DNA from: Bradyrhizobium sp. 199
Lineage (GTDB): Bacteria; Pseudomonadota; Alphaproteobacteria; Rhizobiales; Xanthobacteraceae
Direction: 5' to 3'
Length of the DNA stretch: 64,000 bases
NCBI RefSeq assembly: GCF_023073355.1
Contig: NZ_JADPJI010000002.1
Span: 124,001 to 188,000, forward strand
The notes under the pieces are model-generated. The model saw only the letters and a list, made by a program, of their open reading frames with translations, made no database searches and was not told the origin of the DNA. Of the stretch, positions 36,650-46,136 are shown piece after piece (the stretch's first letter is position 1; each line of letters starts with the position of its first letter). Both the position numbers and the translations under genes were made by a program.

Positions 36650-37126
36650 CTACTCCACCTGTTTATTGGTCGATGTCAGTTCGCGGCCGACTATGCTTTG
36701 AAAAAAGAAGCCGCTTTGGTAAGCGAACAGAAAATTCAGGAGGTCGCTGTTTGAAGCATCGAGCTTGCCGTATAAGCTCATCAGGACAATAGGAGTTATC
36801 ATTAGAGGGAAGAAAAGCCCTCTCAGTATGGACCGAAATAGGCTTAGCCGGCTCGCAAGTAGCTTTAGGATAATTTCGTCAGTCGCCGACAGTAGATCGA
36901 AGACAATCTTCGAGAATATTCCCACGACCGCTCCGCTTGCTAGCAACAGCGGATTTTTTGGATCTGCCTTGAGGAGTTCGGCGGTCGGCCCATCATTCAG
37001 ATTGAATTCCGTAAGGCTCTTGGAATGGATGAAGAGCTGCACGGCGAAAAACACTAGAGACAGAAAAAAAGCAGCTACCGCCAGTATCAATAATGAAGGA
37101 ATCCAGATTTTCGCGCGGTTCCACAT
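36650..37126 (-). CDS. Small membrane protein, partner of the metallopeptidase
   Basis: 158 residues from the ATG at 37126 (a TTG at 37141 is an alternative). Three to four membrane segments are visible: IPSLLILAVAAFFLSLVFFAVQL, LLLASGAVVGIFSKIVFDLLS and GLFFPLMITPIVLMSLYG. No family is recognised. Tight coupling with the downstream metallopeptidase suggests a membrane anchor, sensor or effector for it. Confidence 0.7.
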   Translation of the reverse strand: MWNRAKIWIPSLLILAVAAFFLSLVFFAVQLFIHSKSLTEFNLNDGPTAELLKADPKNPLLLASGAVVGIFSKIVFDLLSATDEIILKLLASRLSLFRSILRGLFFPLMITPIVLMSLYGKLDASNSDLLNFLFAYQSGFFFQSIVGRELTSTNKQVE

Positions 37127-37649
37127 CGGAGAATACCCCAAGGAAAAAGACCTGCTAGAAACGAACGCTGCCGAACCGCCCGCTAGCGGTCATAGCCACC
37201 CTAAGTAGATTACTTGGATCTTTAGCGAAATGGGAAGCCAAAGGTTCAGCCGGTCGGTCGTTAGAGATACAACCTCTTCTATCAGATGCAGCTCTCCCGC
37301 TAAGGGTCGCGCAATGTGTCAAGCGAAGCTGGTCTAAGGGCTGCGGCCGGGGGGGCGTTCGATCCCTAGCACCTAAGGGGCTTCGACCGGTCCATAGGAA
37401 AATTCACATATCCGCAAAATGGGGAATCTCGACCTACGGGACGCAGCTCTGAGGAGCTACCTACCCACCTAGAGACATGCTTATCCGTAAATTCACGGGG
37501 GTCGGCGCGCGGACTGAGCATCTAATCCGTCCTCTCACAGGAAATAAGGTGGATACTCCATAGATCTTTCCAAAGTTGCATTGATAGCCGGACTAGCGCA
37601 GTCCTAGAGTTGCGAACTTTGAAGTGATTGCGCCTGAAAGGTTTTCACC
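37127..37649. other. Intergenic region between the divergent cargo genes
   Basis: About 520 bases separating the membrane-protein/metallopeptidase operon from the divergent SIR2-NTPase gene. A short hairpin (agctctgaggagct, near 37446) is the only structure noticed. Both promoters should lie here. No RNA gene is supported. Confidence 0.4.
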
Positions 37650-40106
37650 GTGCCCGTTTCCGTTGATGACGTAATCAAAAGCTTGAGACCCGAGCGAACG
37701 ATATTGTTATTCGGTTCCGGCTCTTCAATGCCCTCCAACGCTCCTAGTGTTCAGGACTTACAAAGACACTTCGAGAGCAAATTCGGCATCTCCGCGTCTC
37801 AGTACAACTTGGCTGAACAGACGAGCATCATCGAAGTCAGCACAAGAGACAGGAAAACACTGATCGCGGAGCTTAGAACAAAATTTAAGGGCTTGGAGCC
37901 GACGGGCGCCCTGCTCAACCTCCCACTTCTGCCATGGAAATGCATATTCACTACGAATTATGACACGCTTATTGAAGATAGCTATAAGCGCCGTTCAGCG
38001 TCTTGCGCAGTGTATTCTTGCAATTTTGACTTTGGCGTAGATCGTGATCCCGATGCGATTCAGATTTTCAAAATTCACGGAACGATTGATAAAGATGTTG
38101 CTGACGGAAACAAGTCTCGAATAATCCTCACCGAAGGCGACTATGATCAAACTGCCGATTTCCGTGAGCAGTTGTGGGACCGCTTGCGCGCCGACATTGC
38201 TGGCAACCATCTAATCGTCATTGGGCACTCGCTTGCAGATCCAGACATTAAGAGTGTGGTTGATCGTGCTCTCGGCCTAATACAAAAGTCAGGAGGTGGT
38301 GGCCGGGTAACTCTCTTCTCTTTCACTCGCGACGACGGGCGCGCACTCTTATTTGAGTCGAGGGGTATCTCCGTTTGCTTCGGCGGCATTGATGACTTCT
38401 TCGCGGGGCTCACGACGCTGATTGTGCGCCCGCCGGTAGCAGCACCAGCCACCGGCGACCCTCTCGATGAGCAAGCAGGCTTAAGGCCAACAACTATCGA
38501 TATCGCTCACCAGGTAGCAACTGCCGCACCAAAAGTTAGTGCGATGTTCAATGGCTGGCCAGCATCTTACGCGGATATCGAAGCTGGCTACACATTCAAA
38601 AGGAATGTTGTTATCGCTATTGAGGGGCAGTTCTTTAAGTCTGACAAGCACATTGCTGTTGTGCTGGGACCTGCCGGCACCGGCAAGACCACCGCAGCTC
38701 GTCAACTGGCGACCAATTTGCTGCGAGCAAAGGTTTTTTGTTGGGAACACAAGCGCGAACAGCCTTTGCTTTCCGAAGCATGGAGGAAGGTAGCGCAATT
38801 TCTGAAGAGTAACGGATTAGTCGGCTGCTTGATAATCGATGAAGCTCATCTCGACTTGTCAGATGTTAACAAGCTCTCCGATTACCTAGCCTCTGACGCC
38901 AACGTGTCTTTGAAGCTCGTACTTATATCCTCTGTGAATCACTGGCATCCGCGAGTTAAGGTGCCGAGTCTGCACAAGGCCGCGCAAGAATATAATCTCA
39001 ATCGTGTTCAATCGAATGAAATTGATCGACTTCTGGACCTCGCGGAGCAGATAAAAGATATTCGCGATTTGGTCGAGCGAGGCTTTGCAGGGTTTTCGCG
39101 GCCGGAACGCAGGCGAAGGCTCACGGAGCGATGCGAAGCGGACATGTTTGTCTGCCTTAAGAATATTTTCTCATCTGACAATTTTGACGACATCATACTA
39201 CGCGAGTACGCGACTCTGAATCCGACACTTCAAGATGTATACAAGAGCGTTGCGGCTATGGAATGGGCGGGCGTTCACGTTCATCGTCAATTGATCATAC
39301 GTTTACTCGGCATAGGAGCTTCGTATGTCTCAAACGTAGTGACAGATCTCGCAGACATAATTCATGAAGAGACGGTAGATGAGCGTCAGGGGATATTTGC
39401 TTGGAGAGGGCGACACCTAGTGATCATGGGTATCATCGCTCAGCAAAAATACTACCTTGAAAACAGCCGGTTCGAACTTTTTAAGCGCGTTGTCGCAGCG
39501 ATTTCTCCAACGTATGAAATCGAGATTCGAACTATCCGAGAACTATGCAATGTCGAGACTGGCCTGGCGACGCTCACCGACAAGAGGGAGCAAAACATTA
39601 TCCTTAGGATGATGATTTCAACCGCTCCACGGGAACGGGTGCCACGGCATCGTCTAATGCGGAACCTAATCGCATTGGGCGAGTACGATCAGGCGGATAC
39701 AGAAATGCGTCTCTTCCAAAAGGACTTTCGCAGCGCCGATGGGCCAACCACACGATATAAGATCGACTTGGCAGTGGCCCGTGCGATACGCTCTCCGGGC
39801 TTAATGGACGAAGACCGCATAGTGCTTTTGGAAAAAGCGCGTGAAGCGGCGGCGGCGGCGGCGGAACGATTCGCAGTTAACAAAGCAGTTCTCACTGCAT
39901 ATTGCGAAGTAGGACTGGCGACGATGAAACTGACTCGCCGGCCTGACGTATTCTACGCGGCAATAGCGCAACTGAAAGACGCAGAGGACCAAACTGAGGA
40001 TACAGACATCAGCCGGCGGGTTGCTCGTCTTGAGGCACGAATGAGGAGCCTTGGTTCCGGCGTGGATGTGGACGTTGGACCAACCGAACTTGAATTTGAA
40101 GACTGA
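37650..40106 (+). CDS. SIR2-NTPase (STAND/Avs-like) defence protein
   Basis: 818 residues in three parts. Residues 1-260 are a SIR2-like NAD-consuming domain: FGSGSS near residue 21, TTNYDTLIEDSY with Asn103, KIHGTID with His143, and VIGHSLADPD near residue 190, so catalytic positions look intact. Residues ~310-520 are a P-loop NTPase with Walker A GPAGTGKTTAAR (about residue 340) and Walker B CLIIDEAHLD. The remainder is helical and repeat-like (a TPR-type look, for example KAREAAAAAAERFAVNKAVL). This effector-NTPase-repeat order matches STAND antiphage sensors such as the Avs group, which deplete NAD+ on sensing phage protein. Defence is inferred from architecture and island location. Confidence 0.88.
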   Translation: MPVSVDDVIKSLRPERTILLFGSGSSMPSNAPSVQDLQRHFESKFGISASQYNLAEQTSIIEVSTRDRKTLIAELRTKFKGLEPTGALLNLPLLPWKCIFTTNYDTLIEDSYKRRSASCAVYSCNFDFGVDRDPDAIQIFKIHGTIDKDVADGNKSRIILTEGDYDQTADFREQLWDRLRADIAGNHLIVIGHSLADPDIKSVVDRALGLIQKSGGGGRVTLFSFTRDDGRALLFESRGISVCFGGIDDFFAGLTTLIVRPPVAAPATGDPLDEQAGLRPTTIDIAHQVATAAPKVSAMFNGWPASYADIEAGYTFKRNVVIAIEGQFFKSDKHIAVVLGPAGTGKTTAARQLATNLLRAKVFCWEHKREQPLLSEAWRKVAQFLKSNGLVGCLIIDEAHLDLSDVNKLSDYLASDANVSLKLVLISSVNHWHPRVKVPSLHKAAQEYNLNRVQSNEIDRLLDLAEQIKDIRDLVERGFAGFSRPERRRRLTERCEADMFVCLKNIFSSDNFDDIILREYATLNPTLQDVYKSVAAMEWAGVHVHRQLIIRLLGIGASYVSNVVTDLADIIHEETVDERQGIFAWRGRHLVIMGIIAQQKYYLENSRFELFKRVVAAISPTYEIEIRTIRELCNVETGLATLTDKREQNIILRMMISTAPRERVPRHRLMRNLIALGEYDQADTEMRLFQKDFRSADGPTTRYKIDLAVARAIRSPGLMDEDRIVLLEKAREAAAAAAERFAVNKAVLTAYCEVGLATMKLTRRPDVFYAAIAQLKDAEDQTEDTDISRRVARLEARMRSLGSGVDVDVGPTELEFED

Positions 40107-40181
40107 CTGGCCAAGTACGCCCGAGCCGTGCAGCGGTCAGAAATGGCGCAACGCCAACTAGACTCTGCCATTTCAAATGCT

Positions 40182-40397
40182 TCAATCGTACCAATCTTTC
40201 CGATCACGCGGCAGCACTCGCCCGCGCGCGTAGCCAGGCGATGCAAGCTCTTGAAGACGGTGCTCAAGGTACTCGTTCGCCACGATCAGCGCTTTGACCG
40301 CTTCGCGCGCATCGCCACCGCAAGCGGCTATGGCTTGATCCGCCGCCACTTCGAGCGGATCGGGATCGGGCGGATGGCTTGGGGCGGAAACAGGCAT
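40182..40397 (-). CDS. Small Bradyrhizobium-type protein
   Basis: 71 residues. The core ADQAIAACGGDAREAVKALI followed by ANEYLEHRLQEL is a pattern common in small rhizobial accessory proteins of unknown function. Soluble, helical. A ribosome site is not obvious. It lies 75 bases from the SIR2 gene's end in convergent orientation. Confidence 0.7.
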   Translation of the reverse strand: MPVSAPSHPPDPDPLEVAADQAIAACGGDAREAVKALIVANEYLEHRLQELASPGYARGRVLPRDRKDWYD

Positions 40398-40454
40398 TTG
40401 GCGAGTGTACCAGCTTTGTTCTCGTTCGCAATATGTCCTATTGAGCTTTGCTGA

Positions 40455-40819
40455 TCAGTCCGACTTCCTCTGTTTCATGGAAACGAGCGGTAGCGAACGG
40501 TAAATTGTCATAGCGGCCTGTCCCACCTCTGAAGTGGGTGTGTGTCGCAATAAGAATGCAAGAGGCGTGTGGTGGATTTCAAGTCGCCAAGGTTCCGACT
40601 CTGCTCGCCGCGTGAAAGAGCGGCCAAGTTCAATCCTGAAAGAAAACCAGTTACCCAACCGACAAAGGTATTGTCGGCCCCGGTGGGGTCCGCCTTGTAA
40701 AGGCTGCTATACTGTCCGCAGGTTGCGGTACCTGCGCCAAGAGCCGCAACTTCAATCGAATTAGCGGAAGCGTCGGTGGCAGCCAGTAAGCAGAAGACTC
40801 CAGCAAGCCTATTCCGCAT
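40455..40819 (-). pseudogene. Frameshifted small exported protein
   Basis: It starts at the ATG at 40819 (AAGGAAAA site) with a signal peptide (MRNRLAGVFCLLAATDASA). The mature part includes GAGTATCGQYSSLYKADPT and WVTGFLSGLNLAALSRGEQS. The original frame ends early at 40508 after HSYCDTHPLQ, while the next frame continues with VGQAAMTIYRSLPLVSMKQ, which fits a normal C-terminus. One base appears missing near 40528. The pattern (Cys pair, GF.SGLN) is like small periplasmic proteins of Bradyrhizobium; function unknown. Confidence 0.65.
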
Positions 40820-40860
40820 TTTTTCCTTCGCGAAATTTGTCGTTGTGGCGCGTTTAGCAA

Positions 40861-41055
40861 TCAATACACTGTCCCCTCATTGTCTACGACCCGATAGGTT
40901 GCAGTGCCTATTGGGCGTTGCAGTATCGTCAGGTAGAAGCGGGCTGCCTGGTCGGCTTCTTCCTTGGTAAAGAATTCTTCCGCAATCGTGTGGATGCTGA
41001 TTCCGGCATCGTCGGGACCGTGCAAGTCAACCAACACAATTTGAGCTTTAAACAT
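40861..41055 (-). CDS. Small protein of unknown function
   Basis: 64 residues from the ATG at 41055 (MFKAQIVLVDLHGPDDAGIS). The frame extends further upstream, but this start gives the compact protein expected. EEFFTKEEADQAARFYLTIL looks like a helix after a beta strand. No recognised function; of the same small rhizobial type as its neighbours. Confidence 0.6.
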   Translation of the reverse strand: MFKAQIVLVDLHGPDDAGISIHTIAEEFFTKEEADQAARFYLTILQRPIGTATYRVVDNEGTVY

Positions 41056-41238
41056 TTGCACAATGTGGCACCATGCTTCGGATTTAGCCACCAAAGCAAG
41101 CTTATCCACGGTTGGTAGCCTCTTCGCTTCCAGCGGATAATTGTCCACACCCACCACAACGGGTAGGTCAATCGCATACGCACGACCAATAGATTGATAA
41201 TTTGATCAAGCCCGTCCGGTGCGCTTCTCTGTAGCGCG

Positions 41239-41651
41239 ATGACCACCAAATCCCGCGAATACCTCTACGGCACGCAGATAAGAATGTCGGCCGAACGCGC
41301 CAAGGAAGCGCGCAAGGCCGCTGACAAGCTTGCATGCGAAGCATGGAATTACCGAATGCTTGGCTACAAGGGACCCGCGCAGCCATTACCGACAATCGCG
41401 ACGCCATCAACGGCGGTTACCCATACTTGGAAGTTCGCTGCCTGGGCTGCAATACCAACCAAGCCGTAGCCTTGGAAATCGTTAGGCGCGCGAAGACGAC
41501 GCCGATTCATGAATTGGAGCGGTACTTGCGTTGCAAGGACTGCTCGGCAGTGCGACGCTATCCATATAAGCGAAGCGCATTGGTCGCGCTTCGACCAACG
41601 GAGATATCGGCTCGCCATCCGCCTTCAACTTGGTGGCCGGGAGAACGATAG
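41239..41651 (+). pseudogene. Frameshifted zinc-ribbon-like protein
   Basis: The first frame encodes MTTKSREYLYGTQIRMSAER and continues to YRMLGYKGPAQPLPTI. The next frame continues DAINGGYPYLEVRCLGCNTN, then VRRAKTTPIHELERYLRC and ends STWWPGER. Joining them needs one extra base near 41398 (PTI-G-DAINGG). The two CxxC pairs (RCLGCN and RCKDCS) form a zinc ribbon. The intact family is typical of Bradyrhizobium genomes. Function unknown; inactive here unless the lesion is a sequencing error. Confidence 0.7.
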
Positions 41652-41663
41652 GGAGAAGCATTG

Positions 41664-41996
41664 ATGTCCTTGACGTTGAATTTCCAATGGGAAGAGGCAC
41701 CGGGAGCAAAGACCCTAAGTAATCCGACTAAACCTCGCCCGGCCAATGAATTTGGCGACGCCCCGGCCGGACAGACTGCGCGCCAGTCGGCCTTCTATAG
41801 GAATTTGGTTCGACTCGCCGAACAGACTCAATCAAAGACACTTCCAATCGCATTCATGACGGCAGATGGCGTAGCAAAGCGAATGGATCACGGGTGCATG
41901 ACGATCGCGGCGCATGCGCGTTTCATAGAACCGCTTCAGAATTCGGTCAGTGGTGGAGTCGAGACCGTTACCTTGACTTGGAATCCATCGATCTGA
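41664..41996 (+). CDS. Small protein of unknown function
   Basis: 110 residues from the ATG at 41664 with a GGGAGAAG site. Soluble, no membrane segment; segments such as FYRNLVRLAEQTQSKTLPIA are helical. It lies 6 bases ahead of the SRAP gene and is probably co-transcribed with it. Family not recognised. Confidence 0.6.
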   Translation: MSLTLNFQWEEAPGAKTLSNPTKPRPANEFGDAPAGQTARQSAFYRNLVRLAEQTQSKTLPIAFMTADGVAKRMDHGCMTIAAHARFIEPLQNSVSGGVETVTLTWNPSI

Positions 41997-42002
41997 CGGC
42001 CC

Positions 42003-42662
42003 ATGTGCAATCTTTACAGCATCACCACGAACCAAGCTGCCATTGCCGCGCTCTTTCGCATCGTCAATCGATACGTCGGCAACCTCGCGCCAATGCCCGG
42101 CGTGTTTCCCGACTACCCCGCGCCTGTAGTGCGAAACACCGACAGCGGGACAGAATTGGCGCTTATGCGTTGGGGCATGCCGCCGCCGCCTCGCACAGGT
42201 GGTCCACCGGTCACAAACATTCGCAACACGTCATCGCCGCATTGGCGAGGATGGTTAAAGCCAGAGAACCGCTGTCTTGTCCCATTCAACAGTTTCGCCG
42301 AATACGCGTCCGAACCAAACCCTGAGACCAAGAAAAAAGACGTAGTATGGTTCGCCTTGAACGAAAACAGGCCGCTTACCGCATTCGCTGGCATCTGGAC
42401 CGTCTACAAGGGTGACCGTGGCACGAAGTCAAAACCGGTATCTGGCCCGCACAATGTTTATGGGTTTCTAACCACCACGCCTAACGGCACCGTCGAGCCG
42501 ATTCACCCCAGGGCAATGCCGGTGATCCTCACGACGGATGAGGAACGGAACGTGTGGATGCGGGCGCCTTGGGACGAAGCTAAGGCGTTGCAGAGGCCGT
42601 TAGCGGATGGTCGATTGATGATCGTGGGCCGGGGAGCGGAAAAGGAAGATCATGGCGTCTAA
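42003..42662 (+). CDS. SRAP-domain protein (YedK/HMCES family abasic-site shield)
   Basis: 219 residues. SRAP proteins link covalently to abasic sites in single-stranded DNA through Cys2 after removal of Met1, protecting them during replication. Conserved residues are present: Cys2 in MCNLYS, Asn72 in TNIRNTSS, Glu100 in NSFAEY and His168 in [11 protein letters not shown]. The gene is intact although several neighbours are decayed. Its last 11 bases overlap the start of the YaaC-like gene. SRAP genes are found on many mobile elements, possibly to protect transferred or replicating single strands. Confidence 0.92.
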   Translation: MCNLYSITTNQAAIAALFRIVNRYVGNLAPMPGVFPDYPAPVVRNTDSGTELALMRWGMPPPPRTGGPPVTNIRNTSSPHWRGWLKPENRCLVPFNSFAEYASEPNPETKKKDVVWFALNENRPLTAFAGIWTVYKGDRGTKSKPVSGPHNVYGFLTTTPNGTVEPIHPRAMPVILTTDEERNVWMRAPWDEAKALQRPLADGRLMIVGRGAEKEDHGV

Positions 42663-43770
42663 CTCAGAAGGCATTCGGTTCTTAGAGAGCACTACAAATC
42701 TCAAAAAAGTTATCAAGCGCGTCTCGGGACGAACGCCTAGCACCGAAGTGGCGCGTGATATTTCCGCTTGCTTACAACAAGGGCGTCTTTTTTTTGATGC
42801 GGCAACGGCCTCGCCGCTACAAATACGGCCATTGCAATTGTATTACGGAATGGAGGGCTTCGCTAAAGCTATGGTCCTCGCCCGAACTCTCCGCTCCATT
42901 TCAACGCTTGTGCAATCGCACGGACTGTCCGACGTGTCAGACGATGCGACAACGATAGCGGGGATGAAAGTAAAATTTCTAGAAGCAGGTATTTTTCAAG
43001 ATTTTAATGACACGGTGGCGCAGTTGGGTGTCCTAAAGTACTATGACGGCTCAATGCCTAAGCAGGAAGCCAAGCCATTTGAGTCGGCTATCCGCGTGGC
43101 GGGCACCGAGACAACTTTAGAAGAGTTGCTGAGGAGGATTCCAAGCTTGCAACGATCATTCCGCCGCACGTTCGGTAATGATCCCCTGTGTTGGTCCGTT
43201 GACATCAATTACAATCACGGATTGGTCGATCTTAGGATCGATGACCCTATCCTGTTTGCGGGAAAAGACGGGTTACGCGATATAGTCGCAAAATGGCGAG
43301 CAAAATTTCCTTGGTTAAATAACTGGTGTTTTTCTCATGCAACTCTCGCCTGGAATAACTCTGTTCTGATTTTTACAAATAGAGAAAAGCCGCGATCTGG
43401 CGAGTTGGCCGATGAAAACCTAATTCAAGCTAACGACGGATTCTCTGCTAAAACCAATAACGAGAGTGGAGTGTACTGGCTTGACATTCTTCCTCCGCTA
43501 ACCGGAGGAGTAGAAGGTGATCGTTTGGCGATGATAGACAAGTTGAACGGAGTCGAACTCCCGGATTCCAGCATTCAATTTGCTGCGGCCTTTTTGCTGA
43601 GTTCGTTAGCTCGTTATCGTCCGCAGGTGTGGCAGCATGCGCTCTCGCATTCCGATACTCAGAATAAAGTCGCCGACGATGGAGCGCTTTCGCTCATCGA
43701 GGATTTCATGGAATCGGCTCTGAACAACTTTCCGACGCTGGTGCGGCAGGTAATTGATCCGAGCGTGTAA
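42652..43770 (+). CDS. YaaC-like protein
   Basis: 372 residues from the ATG at 42652, inside the end of the SRAP gene, with an AAAGGAAG site. The N-terminal third ([33 protein letters not shown], then KAMVLARTL and QSHGLSD) matches the YaaC-like family pattern of a helical protein with a HGL motif. Function of the family is unknown. The gene is richer in A and T than the SRAP gene, so it may have joined it recently. The overlap implies translational coupling. Confidence 0.65.
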   Translation: MASNSEGIRFLESTTNLKKVIKRVSGRTPSTEVARDISACLQQGRLFFDAATASPLQIRPLQLYYGMEGFAKAMVLARTLRSISTLVQSHGLSDVSDDATTIAGMKVKFLEAGIFQDFNDTVAQLGVLKYYDGSMPKQEAKPFESAIRVAGTETTLEELLRRIPSLQRSFRRTFGNDPLCWSVDINYNHGLVDLRIDDPILFAGKDGLRDIVAKWRAKFPWLNNWCFSHATLAWNNSVLIFTNREKPRSGELADENLIQANDGFSAKTNNESGVYWLDILPPLTGGVEGDRLAMIDKLNGVELPDSSIQFAAAFLLSSLARYRPQVWQHALSHSDTQNKVADDGALSLIEDFMESALNNFPTLVRQVIDPSV

Positions 43771-43832
43771 ACGGTTCAATTGCGGATCGTTTTTTTGGAA
43801 CGAACGCTACCCTTCCGTCTTGAATCGGCCGT

Positions 43833-44713
43833 ATGCGTGGGAGTCCACCAGTCGGCGTAAAAGCCCGCTTCCCGGGCTTTATCGAACCCGCTTTAGCCAC
43901 CCTAATGGGTCGGGTACCGAGCGGGGATAGGTGGATTCACGAGATCAAATTTGACGGCTACCGCGTTCAAGTGCACATTGCGAACTCAGACGTGAAGGTC
44001 TTCACACGCCGTGGTCACGATTGGACACACCGCTTCCGCAAGATCGCGCATGACGCCTTCCAGGTAAAAGCTGAGACCGCGATTATAGATGGCGAAGTCG
44101 TCGTTCCCGCCGCCGACGGTACGACTGACTTCTCAGTTCTTCAGAATGAATTGAAAGGCCGGTCTACTAAAATCGTAATGGTGGCTTTCGATCTTCTGTA
44201 CCTGGACGGCCGCGATCTGCGCGCAGTGCCGCTCTTTGAGCGTAAGGCGTTACTGCGCAAGATCATCAGCGGGACAGATATTCAGTTTAGCGAAAGCTTT
44301 GAAATCGACGGCCATGACATGTTCAAGCACGCGTGCAAAACCGGCTTGGAAGGAGTCGTTTCGAAAGTCCGTGACGGTCGATATGAAAGCGGGAGAGGCA
44401 ATGTCTGGATCAAAGCGACGTGTGCCCAACGTGAAACGCTCGCCATCGCCGGATACGCTTTAGACGTACCAAGTGGGATGGCATGTACATCGGCCGTCGC
44501 AACGGCAGTGACTTCGTGTACGCCGGGAAAGTCGATCACGGCTTCTCGCCTGACGACGCCAAAGAACTACAGCGAAAACTCAAGCCTCTGGTACGAAGAA
44601 CCCAACCCTACACAAAATGCATTGCGCATCGCGGCGTTTGGGTCGAACCGAAGCTTTTGGCCGAAGTCGAATATCGTGCAAAGAGCGCCGAAGGGAAGTT
44701 GCGGCATGGGTAG
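43833..44713 (+). pseudogene. Frameshifted ATP-dependent DNA ligase (LigC/LigD ligase-domain type)
   Basis: The first frame (43833-44465) encodes the adenylation domain, with the catalytic Lys in EIKFDGYRVQ, motif III FDLLYLDGRDL and motif IV GLEGVVSK. One base appears missing near 44466. The next frame continues WDGMYIGRRNGSDFVYAGKV into the OB-fold domain (motif with YTKCIAHRGVWVEPKLLAEVEY). Stop at 44713 after EGKLRHG is also earlier than the usual C-terminus. Such ligases serve end joining or repair. No Ku gene is in the island. The gene is likely inactive. Confidence 0.8.
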
Positions 44714-44994
44714 AATGGGCGGAAAAGCCACCGAGTGACCGGCGTACGATCCCGGCTGAACTTTTCCACGCCGTCACGGGTCTGCCTGAGGTCGATCAGC
44801 TTGACCGGGAGAAAGTCAACGAAGCCGCGCGACAACAGCCTCCCGTTGTTTGGATTTACGAAGAAAGCGGCAAGAATATCGACGATGTCTATTGGGTGAA
44901 GGTCTTCGCCACTGAAGAAGCCCCCGACGCATGGCTCGCCGAAAACGATCCTGAAGGTGTCGTTTGGGCTTACCCTGTTCGAGGTGAGACTTAA
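44706..44994 (+). pseudogene. Fragment of a small Bradyrhizobium-type protein
   Basis: An open frame whose end (VVWIYEESGKNIDDVYWVKV, then DAWLAENDPEGVVWAYPV) is paralogous to the start of the next gene. No start codon suits the domain, and its beginning is fused to the ligase tail region, so it looks like a truncated or chimeric remnant. Boundaries are uncertain. Confidence 0.45.
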
Positions 44995-44996
44995 CC

Positions 44997-45362
44997 ATGG
45001 CGAGCATTTGGCTATACGTCAACGTCGAGAACGATTGCGTGAAGGTCTTCGCTTCGAGCGATTCGGCCGTCGAATGGCTTCGCGAAAACGATCCTGAAGG
45101 CGCGGCAGTTGAATATCCGATTGAGGAAGAACACGCGCCGTCGATCATACCGAAACGCTCAGATATTCAGACTCTGTTATCGGCGTTTCTGGAAGCTCGT
45201 TCTGTGTTGAGTCACTATCTCATCCCCGCCGTCCCACGGAGTGCAGAATTCACAGTAGAGAAGCTGATGGACGCACTCACGAATGACGATGTGTTAGCCG
45301 CAATCAGTCGGATCGAAGGGCGCCAGCGGTTTGGTCTAGTTGAAGTTGATTGCGCCACCTGA
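44997..45362 (+). CDS. Small protein with KVFAS..AAVEWL..NDPEG motif
   Basis: 121 residues from the ATG at 44997 with a GAGGTGAG site. Residues 1-46 (WLYVNVENDCVKVFASSDSA, then WLRENDPEGAAVEYP) repeat the domain of the preceding fragment, a type common in small Bradyrhizobium proteins. The remaining 75 residues are helical and unrelated. Function unknown. Confidence 0.6.
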   Translation: MASIWLYVNVENDCVKVFASSDSAVEWLRENDPEGAAVEYPIEEEHAPSIIPKRSDIQTLLSAFLEARSVLSHYLIPAVPRSAEFTVEKLMDALTNDDVLAAISRIEGRQRFGLVEVDCAT

Positions 45363-45442
45363 AATTCAACCTAGGTTTGGTTCACCGGATGGGAGCATGG
45401 TTTAGGATCGCAGGCGCCGATCAATTAATCGCCCGACAATCC

Positions 45443-45619
45443 ATGAACGTTCCTCGTTGCACACCATGCGAGACCATTCGCGAATTGGTCCGATTTGAGC
45501 CAGTGGCGGAAAAATACGAACTCCGCTCTTACGAATGTCCGTCATGTCGAAGCGTGTTGAACATGGTGGAGCGCAAAGAGCCGACGATGTTCCCGCGACA
45601 GGTCAGGAACTTATCCTGA
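45443..45619 (+). CDS. Small zinc-ribbon protein
   Basis: 58 residues from the ATG at 45443. CTPC near the N-terminus and CPSC thirty residues later make one zinc-binding site (MNVPRCTPCETIRELVRFEP, then SYECPSCRSVLNMVE). This family is frequent in Bradyrhizobium and of unknown function. A longer frame upstream (from 45350) overlaps the preceding gene and is unlikely. Confidence 0.65.
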   Translation: MNVPRCTPCETIRELVRFEPVAEKYELRSYECPSCRSVLNMVERKEPTMFPRQVRNLS

Positions 45620-45658
45620 GCGGGACTCTTTAGATCGATCCATTCGCAAGGATTGGTC

Positions 45659-46136
45659 ATGGCCATCGACGCATTCGCAGGCACCTCGCTGTTGTTTCTT
45701 CCTGAAAAGTTCTTCGTCGGCCGCTTGGAAGGTTGGGCGGTAGTCGAAAGCCTTGTTGGCGGGCTGCTTAAGCGCGCAAGCATCGCCGCCCATGGCGAAC
45801 TGGACGCGGATACTGACACAGTTGTTTTTACGGAAACCTATACCTTTGATGACGGACAGAGCGACACACTACGCTGGACGATCCACAAAAGCGGCGAAGG
45901 CCAATACACAGGGCTTCAAAATCGCCTAGAAGGCGAAGCCGTTGGCAAGCAAGCCGGTTGCGCCTTCCATTGAAAGTATAAGCGTGACACACCGCAAGGC
46001 GACGGGAAATCGATCAAGCTGAACTTCGATGACTGGTTTTATGCGATAGACGAAAAAGGCTTGCATCGTTCGGGGTAGCGCGGGGCGCGCGGGCATTCCG
46101 TTTGCGACAGCGCACGTTACGTATCGGAAGGTTTAG
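45659..46136 (+). pseudogene. Decayed DUF3833-like protein
   Basis: The intact family reads through from FLPEKFFVGRLEGWAVVESL to a C-terminus like FATAHVTYRKV. Here a stop (TGA at 45973 side, where the family has Trp after CAFH) interrupts it. The same frame then continues KYKRDTPQGDGKSIKLNFDD, and after a frame change near 46060 the next frame gives CIVRGSAGRAGIPFATAHVT and YRKV before a stop at 46136. Two independent lesions make this a clear pseudogene. Homologues are small soluble or lipoprotein-like proteins of unknown role. Confidence 0.78.
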
